Assembly (NCBI RefSeq): GCF_006149005.1
Contig: NZ_VBSL01000003.1
Location: 496,001-560,000 of the forward strand
DNA from: Larkinella sp. C7
GTDB lineage: Bacteria; Bacteroidota; Bacteroidia; Cytophagales; Spirosomataceae
Direction: 5' to 3'
DNA: 64,000 bases
This document shows, one piece after another, positions 52,255-61,001 of the stretch. The notes below the pieces were generated by a model. That model was not told the DNA's origin, did not search any database, and saw only the letters and a program-made list of their open reading frames with translations. Positions within the stretch are counted from its first letter, which is position 1, and each line of letters begins with the position of its first letter. A program made the position numbers and the translations under genes.

Positions 52255-52332
52255 GAATGATGGATTAGGGATGATGAACGATGAATGTACGCGTCAGCCC
52301 ATTCATTGTTCATCATCCCTAATCCATCATTC
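52255..52332. terminator. Long near-perfect hairpin, AATGATGAA family (convergent terminator)
   Basis: The arm 52255-52287 starts GAATGATGGATTAGGGATGA and its complement fills 52300-52332, with one or two mismatches and a loop of about 12 nt. It lies exactly between the convergent SUI1 and POT-transporter genes, ending at the transporter stop side, so it should terminate in both directions. Confidence 0.8.
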
Positions 52333-52333
52333 T

Positions 52334-53824
52334 TTACTGAATTCCACCCATCCATTTCTTCAGGGGGCGGGAGAAAATCAGGATCAGCAGGGCGAAACCG
52401 AAGCTGAAATAGACGACGCTCATGAACATTTCGGGCATCTGCTGGACGTTCCCTTCGTCGAAACCGCCCGCAAACAAACCGGCGATCAGGTTGCCCAATG
52501 AGGTGCCCACAAACCAGATGCCCATCAACTGACTGAGGTAGCGTTTGGGAGCCAGTTTGGTGAACGAACTCAGCCCCACCGGACTCAGGCAAAGCTCGCC
52601 GAGCGTATGGAACAAATAGGTAAATGTCAGGAAGATGGGGGAGGTAAGCTGGCCAGTCAAGGCAATTTTAGAAGCTACCACCATCACCAAATACCCCAGT
52701 CCCAGCAGAAGCAGCGCGACGGCAAACTTGAGGTGGGGCGCCGGATTCTGGTTGCGGTTTCCCAGATAAATCCAGAGCGCGGCCAGAATCGGGGAGAAGA
52801 TAAGAATGAACGCCGGATTGAAATTCTGGAACCAGCTCGACGGCATTTGCCAGCCAAAAAGATTCAAATCCGTATAGCGGTCGGAGAAAATCTGGAGCGA
52901 TGATCCCTGCTGTTCAAAACCCGCCCAAAAGACGGCAGAACCCAGGAAGAATACGAACAGAACCCCCACCCGCTTCTTCTCGACGAGTGTCAATCCGCCC
53001 GCCAGCAGAATGAACAGAAAATAGCCGACCGCCGTCAGTGTAATGATAACCCCCGCTCCTTTGGCCAGGCCCTGTGCGGTGGTCAGATCCAGAATGCCCG
53101 TAAACTGCAAAAGGGTGAGGATGGCTGCAAGGCCCACCACAAAAAACAGACTGCGGTTTTGGTTGGTCGTATCGGTAGACGCTTCCGCTTTGACCGGGAC
53201 GTTTCCGTAGTCGCTGAGGTATTTCTGACCGAAAATCCGGAACACCACCAGGCCGAACAACATGCCGACAGCAGCTGCACCAAAACCGTAGTGCCAGCCC
53301 ACTTTCTGTCCCAGATAACCCACGATGGTGATTCCCAGAAACGAGCCCATGTTGATGCCCATGTAGAAAATGGAAAAAGCCGCATCGCGCCGGGCACCAC
53401 CTTCGGGATAGAGTTCACCAACGATGGAGCTGATGTTGGGTTTCAGCAAACCCGTTCCGATGGCAACCGTGGCTAAACCGATGTAAAACAAGGCACTCCC
53501 GGCCGGAATGGCCAGCAGAACATGCCCGAACATGATGACGAAACCGCCGTACCAGATGGATTTTCGCTGTCCCAGAATGTTGTCGGCAATCCAGCCACCG
53601 GGGAGTGAAAGGAGATAACCCGAAGCCGTGTACAAACCATAGATGGCCGCTCCTTCCATTTCACTGAGACCCATGCCGCCCCGGACGTTGTCGATCAAAA
53701 AGAGCAGCAGGATGGCCCGCATACCGTAGTAGCTAAACCGCTCCCACATTTCGGTGAAAAACAGGACATACAGGCCCGTAGGATGTTTGGCGGAGGTGGC
53801 GGCAGGGGATGCGGTGGCTTGCAT
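52334..53824 (-). CDS. POT-family proton-dependent oligopeptide transporter
   Basis: A 496-residue major-facilitator transporter with about 12-14 membrane spans. The family motif ERFSYYGMRAILLLFLI lies near residue 30. Others are GWIADNILGQRKSIWYGGFV, GTGLLKPNISSIVGELYPEG (PTR2 box), FSIFYMGINMGSFLGITIVG, and AGFEQQGSSLQIFSDRY near the middle. PTR2 proteins import di- and tripeptides with protons. The start MQATASPAATSAKHPTGLYV gives a short cytoplasmic tail. The gene is oriented towards the SUI1 gene with a hairpin between them. Confidence 0.95.
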   Translation of the reverse strand: MQATASPAATSAKHPTGLYVLFFTEMWERFSYYGMRAILLLFLIDNVRGGMGLSEMEGAAIYGLYTASGYLLSLPGGWIADNILGQRKSIWYGGFVIMFGHVLLAIPAGSALFYIGLATVAIGTGLLKPNISSIVGELYPEGGARRDAAFSIFYMGINMGSFLGITIVGYLGQKVGWHYGFGAAAVGMLFGLVVFRIFGQKYLSDYGNVPVKAEASTDTTNQNRSLFFVVGLAAILTLLQFTGILDLTTAQGLAKGAGVIITLTAVGYFLFILLAGGLTLVEKKRVGVLFVFFLGSAVFWAGFEQQGSSLQIFSDRYTDLNLFGWQMPSSWFQNFNPAFILIFSPILAALWIYLGNRNQNPAPHLKFAVALLLLGLGYLVMVVASKIALTGQLTSPIFLTFTYLFHTLGELCLSPVGLSSFTKLAPKRYLSQLMGIWFVGTSLGNLIAGLFAGGFDEGNVQQMPEMFMSVVYFSFGFALLILIFSRPLKKWMGGIQ

Positions 53825-53961
53825 TCGGTGGTTTAGGTTGATGAGTGAGTATGAGAACGAAAATCGGGTATTTTTCAGGATTCAGGACATTAAATATAGA
53901 GGATACGCTGGAATCTCCCAAAAGTTGTACGGTTATTGCCGAAACTGACCAACTTTGCGCT

Positions 53962-54603
53962 ATGATTCTGCCCTTCGATTTTCGCACCGATCCGTATCTG
54001 ATTCTGGATTTTACCGCCTACAATCCTGAACTGGACGGTATTGATCTCACCAATACGGCGGTTTTTACCGATTACGTTTTTGGGAAACTTCGCCGACAGG
54101 GTGCCGTGGTGGGCGTGGGCGGTTACAACGAACACCGGGTTATTTACCGGCGCAGTCCGCACTTTAACCAGGCTGAAGCATCCCGCTGCATCCATTTGGG
54201 AATCGACCTCTGGGCCGAAGCCGGAACGCCGGTTTTTGCCCCGCTCGATGGCGTGGTACACAGTTTTCAGGATAACAATCATTTCGGCGACTACGGCCCT
54301 ACGATCATTCTCGAACACCGGCTGGATGAAAAACCGCTTTTTGCGCTTTACGGGCATCTCAGCCGTTCGTCGCTGCGGGGTTTAAGGGTAGGAAAGCCTG
54401 TCAGGGCCGGGGAGAAAATCGCTGAAATTGGCCCGTATCCGGAGAACGGCGACTGGCCTCCGCACCTGCACTTCCAACTGATGACCGATTTATGGGGTCA
54501 TACGGGAGACTTTCCGGGTGTTTGTTCGCTGGCGGATCGGGAACGGTACCTGGCGATCTGCCCGGATCCGAACCGTTTGCTGCAAATACCGGGATTGGAA
54601 TGA
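53962..54603 (+). CDS. M23-family (LytM) peptidoglycan peptidase-like protein
   Basis: A 213-residue protein. The start MILPFDFRTDPYLILDFTAY (ATG 53962) is chosen because upstream in-frame codons are not protein-like. The Zn-peptidase core has the two metal motifs: CIHLGIDLWAEAGTPVFAPL (HxxxD type) and, near the end, WPPHLHFQLMTDLWG (HxH), with GDYGPTIILEHRL and ALYGHLSRSSL between. Members cut peptide bridges in peptidoglycan. No signal peptide is evident, so export or an intracellular role is unclear. The stop is immediately adjacent to the convergent lipoprotein gene stop. Confidence 0.88.
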   Translation: MILPFDFRTDPYLILDFTAYNPELDGIDLTNTAVFTDYVFGKLRRQGAVVGVGGYNEHRVIYRRSPHFNQAEASRCIHLGIDLWAEAGTPVFAPLDGVVHSFQDNNHFGDYGPTIILEHRLDEKPLFALYGHLSRSSLRGLRVGKPVRAGEKIAEIGPYPENGDWPPHLHFQLMTDLWGHTGDFPGVCSLADRERYLAICPDPNRLLQIPGLE

Positions 54604-55188
54604 TTACTTTTCGGTAATTGAAATGATTATGTCGTGGGGAGCCGGTTCGTCACCACCAAAATAGGGATAGAGCCGGTAGCGTTGATTGCTTTGCACAATG
54701 TTGCAGCCCCGCGCAATGGTGGTTTCCTTTCCTTTGAAGGTGAAGACATAGTTGCCGCCGACGATGCTAATCTGGTAATCAGCAGGCTTGTTAAGCTCAG
54801 CGGTGCCGAGTTCCTGCGAAACGCGTTCGCCGTTGCGGTAGCAATAGGCATAAATCCGGAGGGCTTTGTCCCGCCAGTTCCAGCCAAACCGGGCGCTGGA
54901 GGTGTTGTGTTGAACATTACAGTCCGAAAAACCGTATAGTTTGTTGATGTCGTGCTGGTTTTCGGGGATTTTGTTGGTATAAACGGCGGAACTGTCGAAA
55001 ATGACGCTGAACGACAAGGTCGTTTTGGCGGTATACGAAAAGTCGTTGTGATCGGCGTAATTGCCACCGGCTTTGATTTTGTACACGGTGGTGACGGGCG
55101 TAGTCGGATCATCCGGTTTTCCCGAAGGAACCTTGCAACCGTGCAGACCAATCAGGCCCAGGAACATCAAAAGAATAAAATAACGCAT
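54604..55188 (-). CDS. Hypothetical lipoprotein
   Basis: A 194-residue protein with signal MRYFILLMFLGLIGLHGC (lipobox Cys18). The body is rich in aromatic residues and strand-like segments: YKIKAGGNYADHNDFSYTAK, TTLSFSVIFDSSAVY, SARFGWNWRDKALRIYAYCY and DYQISIVGGNYVFTFKGKET. Four cysteines could form disulfides. It resembles beta-sandwich (concanavalin-like) surface lipoproteins, but I do not recognise the family. A good minus-strand promoter lies 60-90 nt upstream. The gene meets the M23 gene stop-to-stop. Confidence 0.8.
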   Translation of the reverse strand: MRYFILLMFLGLIGLHGCKVPSGKPDDPTTPVTTVYKIKAGGNYADHNDFSYTAKTTLSFSVIFDSSAVYTNKIPENQHDINKLYGFSDCNVQHNTSSARFGWNWRDKALRIYAYCYRNGERVSQELGTAELNKPADYQISIVGGNYVFTFKGKETTIARGCNIVQSNQRYRLYPYFGGDEPAPHDIIISITEK

Positions 55189-55247
55189 TACCAGGTTGAT
55201 CCAGAGAATCTTAAAACGAGTGTGAGGTGTGAATGGTTTTGGGCAAT

Positions 55248-55277
55248 CAAAAATAACTAAATGATCACTTATTCAAA
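55248..55277 (-). promoter_or_regulatory. Promoter of the minus-strand lipoprotein gene
   Basis: On the minus strand TTTG (55274-55277), an 18-nt spacer and TATTTTTG (55248-55255) match the Bacteroidota promoter pattern. It precedes the lipoprotein start at 55188 by about 60 nt. Confidence 0.6.
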
Positions 55278-55308
55278 AACGGTTAACAACAAGTAATCTT
55301 TTATAACC

Positions 55309-56025
55309 ATGCGGAAACTTAGTTTTTTTGTATTGAGCGTGTTGAGTCTTTTTTCTTCGGCCGTTGCACAAACGCCGGACTTGCCCGTAAACCGGATTGT
55401 GGTGTTGGGCGATGCGGAGCTTGAATTACCGGCCGATCAGGTTCGCATCACGGTCACGTTGCAATTTTCGGACCCGTCCGACGCCCGGAAAGCGTATGTT
55501 GCACACCAGGCTGCCGAAAAACGGCTAGTGAAGTTACTGAAAGATTACCAGATTGACGAGAAAGAGATTCGGTATACCTTACTGCAGGTTCAGAAAAATG
55601 ACGTGACGATCTACCAGAATGGCCAACAGAAGCCGGAGGTCATCACCAATCAGCAAATCATTTTTGAGTTGAATAAACCGGAACGGTATCCGGATTTGCA
55701 ACTGGCGCTGATCAATGGCGGATTCAACCGGTTTCAGGCCGGTTATCGTTCGACCAAACAGGAGACCAGCAAAAATCTGGTGCTCGAAAAAGCTGTTGAA
55801 GTGGCCCGCGAAAAAGCGGTCATTCTGGCCAAAGCAGCCGGACGGACCTTGGGCGCGGTTTTGAGTGTGCGCGATACGGAGGAAACCGACCCGGTTTTGC
55901 AGCGAGGGTTTGGACTTAGTGCGATGGACGAAGTTGTACGCGTCGGTTATGGCGGCAACTTACTCGATATTCCTCAGACGATCCGGATACCGGCACAGGT
56001 GAAAGTGACGTTTGAATTGAAGTAA
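55309..56025 (+). CDS. SIMPL-domain (DUF541) periplasmic protein
   Basis: A 238-residue exported protein with signal MRKLSFFVLSVLSLFSSAVA. The SIMPL/DUF541 domain opens with NRIVVLGDAELELPADQVRI, the typical conserved sentence of the family, and continues with ITVTLQFSDPSDARKAYVAH, ITNQQIIFELNKPERYPDLQ, VEVAREKAVILAKAAGRTLG (helix with conserved Lys and Ala) and SVRDTEETDPVLQ. The end, RIPAQVKVTFELK, is typical. Proteins of this group form oligomers in the periplasm or at membranes; function is poorly defined. The gene is single, upstream of a terminator. Confidence 0.93.
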   Translation: MRKLSFFVLSVLSLFSSAVAQTPDLPVNRIVVLGDAELELPADQVRITVTLQFSDPSDARKAYVAHQAAEKRLVKLLKDYQIDEKEIRYTLLQVQKNDVTIYQNGQQKPEVITNQQIIFELNKPERYPDLQLALINGGFNRFQAGYRSTKQETSKNLVLEKAVEVAREKAVILAKAAGRTLGAVLSVRDTEETDPVLQRGFGLSAMDEVVRVGYGGNLLDIPQTIRIPAQVKVTFELK

Positions 56026-56066
56026 AAAAAGGAGAAATATCGCCGGTATTTGAATAAAGTGGTTAA

Positions 56067-56104
56067 AAAAAGGGGTGGTTCTGGGTTCAGAGCCATCCCT
56101 TTTC
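56067..56104 (+). terminator. Terminator after the SIMPL gene
   Basis: AAAAGGGGTGGTTCTG and its partner CAGAGCCATCCCTTTT form a stem (56067-56104) with a 4-nt loop and a U-run, about 40 nt downstream of the SIMPL stop codon. Confidence 0.75.
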
Positions 56105-56137
56105 TATATTTAGTGCAAGAATACGAACCTGCACTTT

Positions 56138-58621
56138 ATGAACAAACTACTCCTCGCATTAACCATTTTCCTCACTACTTCGGCGGTTGCCCAGACCGCT
56201 TCGACCGGCACTCCGCCCACCATTGCTTCCTATACATCAGGCATGGAAAAGCAACCCGGTTTTATGACGTTTTACTGGGATGCCAAAAAAGGGAAGATCT
56301 GGCTGGAAATCGACAAGTTCGATACGGAACTCCTCTACTACCCGACCCTGGCGTCGGGCATCGGTTCCAACGACATCGGTCTCGATCGGGGGCGGCTGGG
56401 CCAGGAACACATCGTCAAATTTCAGCGCACCGGTCCCAAGGTGCTGATGGTCGAACCGAATTACCAATACCGCGCCATCACCAGCGACGCTCTGGAACGC
56501 CGGGCGGTCGAAGAGTCGTTTGCGCAGTCGGTGCACTGGGGATTTGACATTGTGGCCGAAGAGGAAAGCGGTCCGACGGGTCGGCGGGTGCTGGTCGATC
56601 TGACGCCGTTTCTGATGCTCGATGCGGTGGGAGCGGTGCAGGCCATCAGCCAGACCCGCCAGGGAAATTTCCGGCTCGATGCAAGCCGTTGCGCGATGTA
56701 CCTGCCGCATTCCAAATCGTTTCCGCAAAATACCGAGTTTGAAGTAACCATTACGCTGACCGGCGACACGCCCGGTGCGTACCTGCGCTCGGTGGTGCCG
56801 ACGCCAACTGCCGTAACGATGCGGCAGCACCATTCCTTCGTTCAGTTGCCGGAAGCGGGTTATAAAGCCCGGGAGTTCGATCCGCGCATCGGCTACGGCG
56901 GTATTGAATATTTCGATTACGCAACGCCCGTCAGCCAGCCGATCATCAAGCGGTATATTTCGCGGCACCGGCTGGAAAAGAAAGACCCGAAAGCGGCTGT
57001 CAGCGAAGCCGTTAAGCCTATTGTCTATTACCTCGATCCGGGTACCCCGGAGCCCATCCGCACGGCCTTGATGGAAGGCACGGCCTGGTGGAATCAGGCG
57101 TTTGAAGCCGCCGGGTACAAGGATGCGTTTCAGGTGAAATTGCTGCCGGCCGATGCCGATCCGATGGACATTCGCTACAACCTGATTCAGTGGGTGCATC
57201 GCTCCACGCGGGGCTGGTCTTACGGAGCGAGCATCATCGACCCGCGAACGGGTGAAATCATCAAGGGAAAAGTGACGCTGGGCTCGCTGCGGGTTCGGCA
57301 GGATTACCTGATTGCGCAGGGACTGGTCGGCAACTTCGACACCGATACGTCGCACGTATCCGAAATGATGCAGATGTCGCTCAACCGGCTGCGGCAACTG
57401 GCCGCCCACGAAGTGGGGCATACGCTGGGACTGCCGCACAACTACATTGCCAGCACCCAAAATCGAGCGTCGGTGATGGATTATCCAACGATGGTGGCCA
57501 AAGTGAAAGGCGCGGCCATCGACCTGTCGGATGCCTACACGCTGAGCATTGGCGACTACGACAAATGGAGCATCATCTGGGGCTACCAGGATTTTCCGGC
57601 GGGAACCAACGAGAAGCAGGAGTTGAACAAAATCGTTCAGCAGATGCACGCCAAAGGGCTGACATTTCTGACGGATCAGGACGCCCGGCCCGAAAGCAGC
57701 GCCCACCCGGCCACGCACTTGTGGGACAATGGCGGCAATGCGGTCGATGAACTGAAGCGCACCATGGAGGTTCGGCGGGTGGCGCTGGATCATTTTAACG
57801 AAAAGAAAATTCCGGCGGGAACGCCGATGGCAACGCTGGAAGAAGTTTTTGTGCCGATGTATCTGTTCCACCGGTACCAGGTCGAAGCGACTGCCAAGGT
57901 GCTGGGTGGACAAACGTATACCAATGCGTTGCGGGGCGATGGCCAACCGGTTCTGTCGGTGGTTCCGGCGAGCGAACAACGCCGGGCGCTGGATGCCCTG
58001 CTGTCTACGCTTAACCCACAGGTTTTGTCAGTACCGCCCTTCCTGTTAAAATCCATTCCACCAAGGCCGTTCCGGTACAGTCCCAATTCGCGGGAGGTGT
58101 TCAAACGCCGGACGGGCATGACATTCGATCCGCTGGCTCCACCCGAAGCGGCTGTTTCAATGACATTGCGGATGATGCTCAATCCGGAACGCTGCGCCCG
58201 GCTGGTTCACCAGAATGCCTTCGATCCGGCCCAACTTGGTTTGGAAGAGGTTCTTGATCAGCTCCTTAAAGCGGTTTACAAACGACCCTTTGATAAAGGC
58301 TATGTTGGAGAAATTAACCACATGACTAGTTTGAAGGTAGCGGAACAACTCATCGCGTTGGCCCAGAACAAAGAGGCCAACGGAGCGGTTCGGGATCTGG
58401 CCCATCGGTCGGTGTTGCGCATCAAAACGCTGGACAGACCTGCCCAGACAAGCGCCACTTCCTATAGCCTGATCTTGCACCTGATTCAACAGTATGAGCA
58501 GAACCCAGCGGAGGTGCCTGCCCCGTCCGTCCTGGCTGCGCCGGATGGAGCGCCCATCGATTCCGGTCAGGAGTGGCTGGAGTCGTTGCTGGGCGAACCC
58601 GCCTGCGAGTGGGTGCGTTAA
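56138..58621 (+). CDS. Zinc-dependent metalloprotease (metzincin-like, DUF5117 type)
   Basis: An 827-residue secreted metalloprotease with signal MNKLLLALTIFLTTSAVA. N-terminal domains (about 30-300) include PGFMTFYWDAKKGKIWLEID and the DUF5117-like RQGNFRLDASRCAMYLPHSK. The catalytic site is HEVGHTLGLPH (His424, Glu425, His428 and third ligand His434), a full HExxHxxGxxH metzincin motif, and is followed by the Met-turn region SVMDYPTMVAKVKG. The C-terminal third contains RRVALDHFNEKKIPAGTPMA and AKVLGGQTYTNALRGDGQPV. It has a terminator 50 nt past its stop codon. Its substrate is unknown; it could process or degrade extracellular proteins. Confidence 0.92.
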   Translation: MNKLLLALTIFLTTSAVAQTASTGTPPTIASYTSGMEKQPGFMTFYWDAKKGKIWLEIDKFDTELLYYPTLASGIGSNDIGLDRGRLGQEHIVKFQRTGPKVLMVEPNYQYRAITSDALERRAVEESFAQSVHWGFDIVAEEESGPTGRRVLVDLTPFLMLDAVGAVQAISQTRQGNFRLDASRCAMYLPHSKSFPQNTEFEVTITLTGDTPGAYLRSVVPTPTAVTMRQHHSFVQLPEAGYKAREFDPRIGYGGIEYFDYATPVSQPIIKRYISRHRLEKKDPKAAVSEAVKPIVYYLDPGTPEPIRTALMEGTAWWNQAFEAAGYKDAFQVKLLPADADPMDIRYNLIQWVHRSTRGWSYGASIIDPRTGEIIKGKVTLGSLRVRQDYLIAQGLVGNFDTDTSHVSEMMQMSLNRLRQLAAHEVGHTLGLPHNYIASTQNRASVMDYPTMVAKVKGAAIDLSDAYTLSIGDYDKWSIIWGYQDFPAGTNEKQELNKIVQQMHAKGLTFLTDQDARPESSAHPATHLWDNGGNAVDELKRTMEVRRVALDHFNEKKIPAGTPMATLEEVFVPMYLFHRYQVEATAKVLGGQTYTNALRGDGQPVLSVVPASEQRRALDALLSTLNPQVLSVPPFLLKSIPPRPFRYSPNSREVFKRRTGMTFDPLAPPEAAVSMTLRMMLNPERCARLVHQNAFDPAQLGLEEVLDQLLKAVYKRPFDKGYVGEINHMTSLKVAEQLIALAQNKEANGAVRDLAHRSVLRIKTLDRPAQTSATSYSLILHLIQQYEQNPAEVPAPSVLAAPDGAPIDSGQEWLESLLGEPACEWVR

Positions 58622-58671
58622 ACGCATTTTAGTACGGTTTCAGCCGTATTAAATCACATTTTAGCAGAAAT

Positions 58672-58712
58672 TAAAGACCGAACCGCCTACTTTTGGGGGT
58701 TCGGTCTTTGTT
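58672..58712 (+). terminator. Intrinsic terminator of the metalloprotease gene
   Basis: AAAGACCGAACC (58672-58683) pairs with GGTTCGGTCTTT (58698-58709) over a 14-nt loop, followed by a G and a T-run (58711-58717). A typical strong hairpin-plus-U-tract terminator 50 nt past the stop codon. Confidence 0.85.
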
Positions 58713-58724
58713 TTTTTCGGAAAA

Positions 58725-58791
58725 GAGAGCTGAGACAAGAGAGAAAAGACCAAGTACAGAGAAGAGTCTTTTCTCTCTTGTCTCAGCTCTC
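58725..58791. repeat. Perfect 26-bp hairpin, GAGACAAGAGA family
   Basis: The arm GAGAGCTGAGACAAGAGAGA and six further bases (58725-58750) is exactly complemented at 58766-58791, loop 15 nt. One arm is purine-rich and the other pyrimidine-rich. It lies upstream of the porin gene just after a normal terminator, so its role is not simple termination of the metalloprotease gene. Confidence 0.85.
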
Positions 58792-58813
58792 ACATCCTTT
58801 ACACCACCTCCTG

Positions 58814-60229
58814 ATGAGAAAAATACTAGCTATTCTTTGTTTTGTAAGCAGTCATTCGATTTTCGCCCAACCATCCGCCGATTCGCTGGTTTCGGCCAAA
58901 ACCGCCCCACCCAAACCGGTACCGGAGAAAAATGAGTTGAAATACAACCTGAACGAGTCGGGTTCCCATTTTTTTAAAGTCACTTTTCTGAACCAGACCT
59001 GGTTGCGGCTTAACCAGAGCAACCCCGGCACGACGGTTGTCGGTGACCCCAAAGACCAGACGTTCGATATTGGCTTGCGCCGGACCCGGATTCAGCTATT
59101 CGGGCAAATCAACGACCGGGTTCTGGTGTATTTTCAGTTTGGGATGAACAACTTCAATTTTCTGAATGCATCTCCCGCTTTCAACACCACCGGAACGGTT
59201 TCAAACCGGAAAGTGCAGGCATTTTTTCACGATGCCGTGGCAGAATACCTGGTTTTCAAGGATAGGGATTACCTGAAAATCGGGGGCGGTTTAACCATTG
59301 TGAACGGCTTGTCGCGCTTCACGCAGCCCGGCGTCAGTTCGATCCTGTCGATGGATGTGCCGGTTTTTGCCCAGGCAACCGTTGATCAAACCGACGAGTT
59401 TGCCCGGAAACTGAGTCTGTACGCCCGGGGTCAGGTCGGTCGGTTCGACTACCGGGTGGCCATCAGCGATCCGTTCCCGATTCAGACCAACGGGGCGGCA
59501 CCTCCGGCGCTGGGGCCCAACGCCAATTTTGCGCTGAAAGGCCACACCAAGCAGTTTCAGGGCCTGTTGCTGTACCAGTTTTTCGACAAAGAGGCCAACC
59601 AGACGCCGGGCTACATGACGGGTACGTATTTAGGGAAAAAGAAAATTGTCAACCTCGAAGCCGGTTTTATTTCGCAGAAAAACGCCGTCTGGCATACCGG
59701 CGCCACGGCGACCGATACGGTTTACCAGAACCTGAATCTGTGGTCCGTAGCAGCTTTTCTGGACATGCCGGTCAATCGCGCGAAGGGTTCCGCCATCAGT
59801 GCGTACCTCGGGTATTTCAACCTCGATTACGGCAAAAATTACCTGCGCTACAACGGCATCATGAACCCCGCCAGCGGCACCACGCAGTCGGTTGGCGGAT
59901 TGGGCGGGACGCAGGGCAATGCGTTTCCGATGTTCGGGACGGGTAGTGTGATTTATTCGCAGGTCGGGTATCTGTTCCGGCAGGATTTGCTGGGCAACCA
60001 CGGAACGCTGATGCCTTACGCGCAGGCCCAAATTGGCAACTACGACCGGGTGAACCAAAGCATGGGTGTTTATAACCTCGGCCTGAACTGGCTGATCAAG
60101 GGCCACAACTCCAAAATCACGCTCGACTATCAAAACCGCCCGTACTACATCGCGCTTCCGGCCACCGGCCAGCTCGACGCGCAGGGACGGCGTGGTCAGC
60201 TCGTTTTGCAATACCAGGTCTTCATTTAA
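58814..60229 (+). CDS. Porin of the phosphate-selective O/P type
   Basis: A 471-residue outer-membrane barrel. The start MRKILAILCFVSSHSIFA (ATG 58814) gives a clean Sec signal; an upstream ATG at 58778 lies in a hairpin. The sequence has the alternating pattern of beta-strands and aromatic girdles (LRRTRIQLFGQINDRVLVYF, QFGMNNFNFLNASPAF, GFISQKNAVWHTG) and ends in the C-terminal aromatic YQVFI, the signature of exported barrels. It resembles Bacteroidota porins of the OprO/OprP superfamily, though the ion it passes is unknown. A second terminator lies 16 nt past the stop codon. Confidence 0.85.
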   Translation: MRKILAILCFVSSHSIFAQPSADSLVSAKTAPPKPVPEKNELKYNLNESGSHFFKVTFLNQTWLRLNQSNPGTTVVGDPKDQTFDIGLRRTRIQLFGQINDRVLVYFQFGMNNFNFLNASPAFNTTGTVSNRKVQAFFHDAVAEYLVFKDRDYLKIGGGLTIVNGLSRFTQPGVSSILSMDVPVFAQATVDQTDEFARKLSLYARGQVGRFDYRVAISDPFPIQTNGAAPPALGPNANFALKGHTKQFQGLLLYQFFDKEANQTPGYMTGTYLGKKKIVNLEAGFISQKNAVWHTGATATDTVYQNLNLWSVAAFLDMPVNRAKGSAISAYLGYFNLDYGKNYLRYNGIMNPASGTTQSVGGLGGTQGNAFPMFGTGSVIYSQVGYLFRQDLLGNHGTLMPYAQAQIGNYDRVNQSMGVYNLGLNWLIKGHNSKITLDYQNRPYYIALPATGQLDAQGRRGQLVLQYQVFI

Positions 60230-60245
60230 GCGACCAAGGATAAAA

Positions 60246-60282
60246 ATCAAAAAGAGCGGCTCGAAAGACCGCTCTTTTTGAT
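60246..60282 (+). terminator. Intrinsic terminator of the porin gene
   Basis: ATCAAAAAGAGCGG and CCGCTCTTTTTGAT form a 14-bp perfect stem (60246-60282) with U-runs, working for transcripts from both sides. It separates the porin gene from the convergent YceI gene. Confidence 0.85.
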
Positions 60283-60308
60283 GCGACGGCAAAAAAGGAT
60301 TCAGGTGT

Positions 60309-60950
60309 TTATTTTCGTGCTACGATCTTTATATGGAGTTCGATATCATCCGAAACCGTTTGATCCGCTAAATTATCGTAAAACTTTCCTGATCTGTAAC
60401 GGATACCCCAATTTGTCCGATCAATAATCAACTTGCCATTCGCTTTTACAATTCCATCCTGAACTTCCATTCTGGCCGGAAAAGTAACCGGTTGTGTGAC
60501 CCCTTTAATGGTCAGATCACCTTTAACTATAGTGTGACCTCTCAATGATTCAATCCTGCTAATGGCGATTGTAGAAACGGGGAATTTTTCGACATCAAAA
60601 TAGTCAGGCGATTTTAAGTGTTTAACAGGCGTGTTTTTACTTGCCTTGTCTTTATATTCTATTGAATGCATGTCTATTTCAGCTGTACCACCCATAAGCT
60701 GGTCGTTTTCAATCATCAACTCTCCTTTTGATAGATGGATATACCCTACGTGTTCTTCGTCAATATCAAATAGCATTGAACCTTTCCATGTTATAACACT
60801 TTCTGTCGTATCTATACTATATTTTTGTCCCCGGGATACGGAGCTTACGGATGCATTGTTTTTATTATCCTCTTTTACAGTTCCACCGCAACCGAAGAAA
60901 AAAGGGGCAATACTTAAAACTAAGTAAGTGATTGATAACTTGTAGTTCAT
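60309..60950 (-). CDS. YceI-family lipid-binding lipoprotein
   Basis: A 213-residue lipoprotein. The start MNYKLSITYLVLSIAPFFFG (ATG complement 60948-60950) yields a lipobox FFFGC (Cys21); an earlier ATG at 60995 is not signal-like. After a low-complexity linker the YceI lipocalin-like barrel shows QKYSIDTTESVITWKGSMLF, HVGYIHLSKGELMIENDQL, KHLKSPDYFDVEKFPVSTIA and GDLTIKGVTQPVTFPARMEV, and the late IDRTNWGIRYRSGKFYDNLA. YceI proteins bind long polyisoprenoid or lipid ligands in the periplasm. The coding DNA is clearly AT-richer than most of the window. Confidence 0.9.
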   Translation of the reverse strand: MNYKLSITYLVLSIAPFFFGCGGTVKEDNKNNASVSSVSRGQKYSIDTTESVITWKGSMLFDIDEEHVGYIHLSKGELMIENDQLMGGTAEIDMHSIEYKDKASKNTPVKHLKSPDYFDVEKFPVSTIAISRIESLRGHTIVKGDLTIKGVTQPVTFPARMEVQDGIVKANGKLIIDRTNWGIRYRSGKFYDNLADQTVSDDIELHIKIVARK

Positions 60951-61001
60951 ACTCCAGAAATGATAATAATTGACAAATGATTTTAAAATCAGCAAGACAC
61001 A

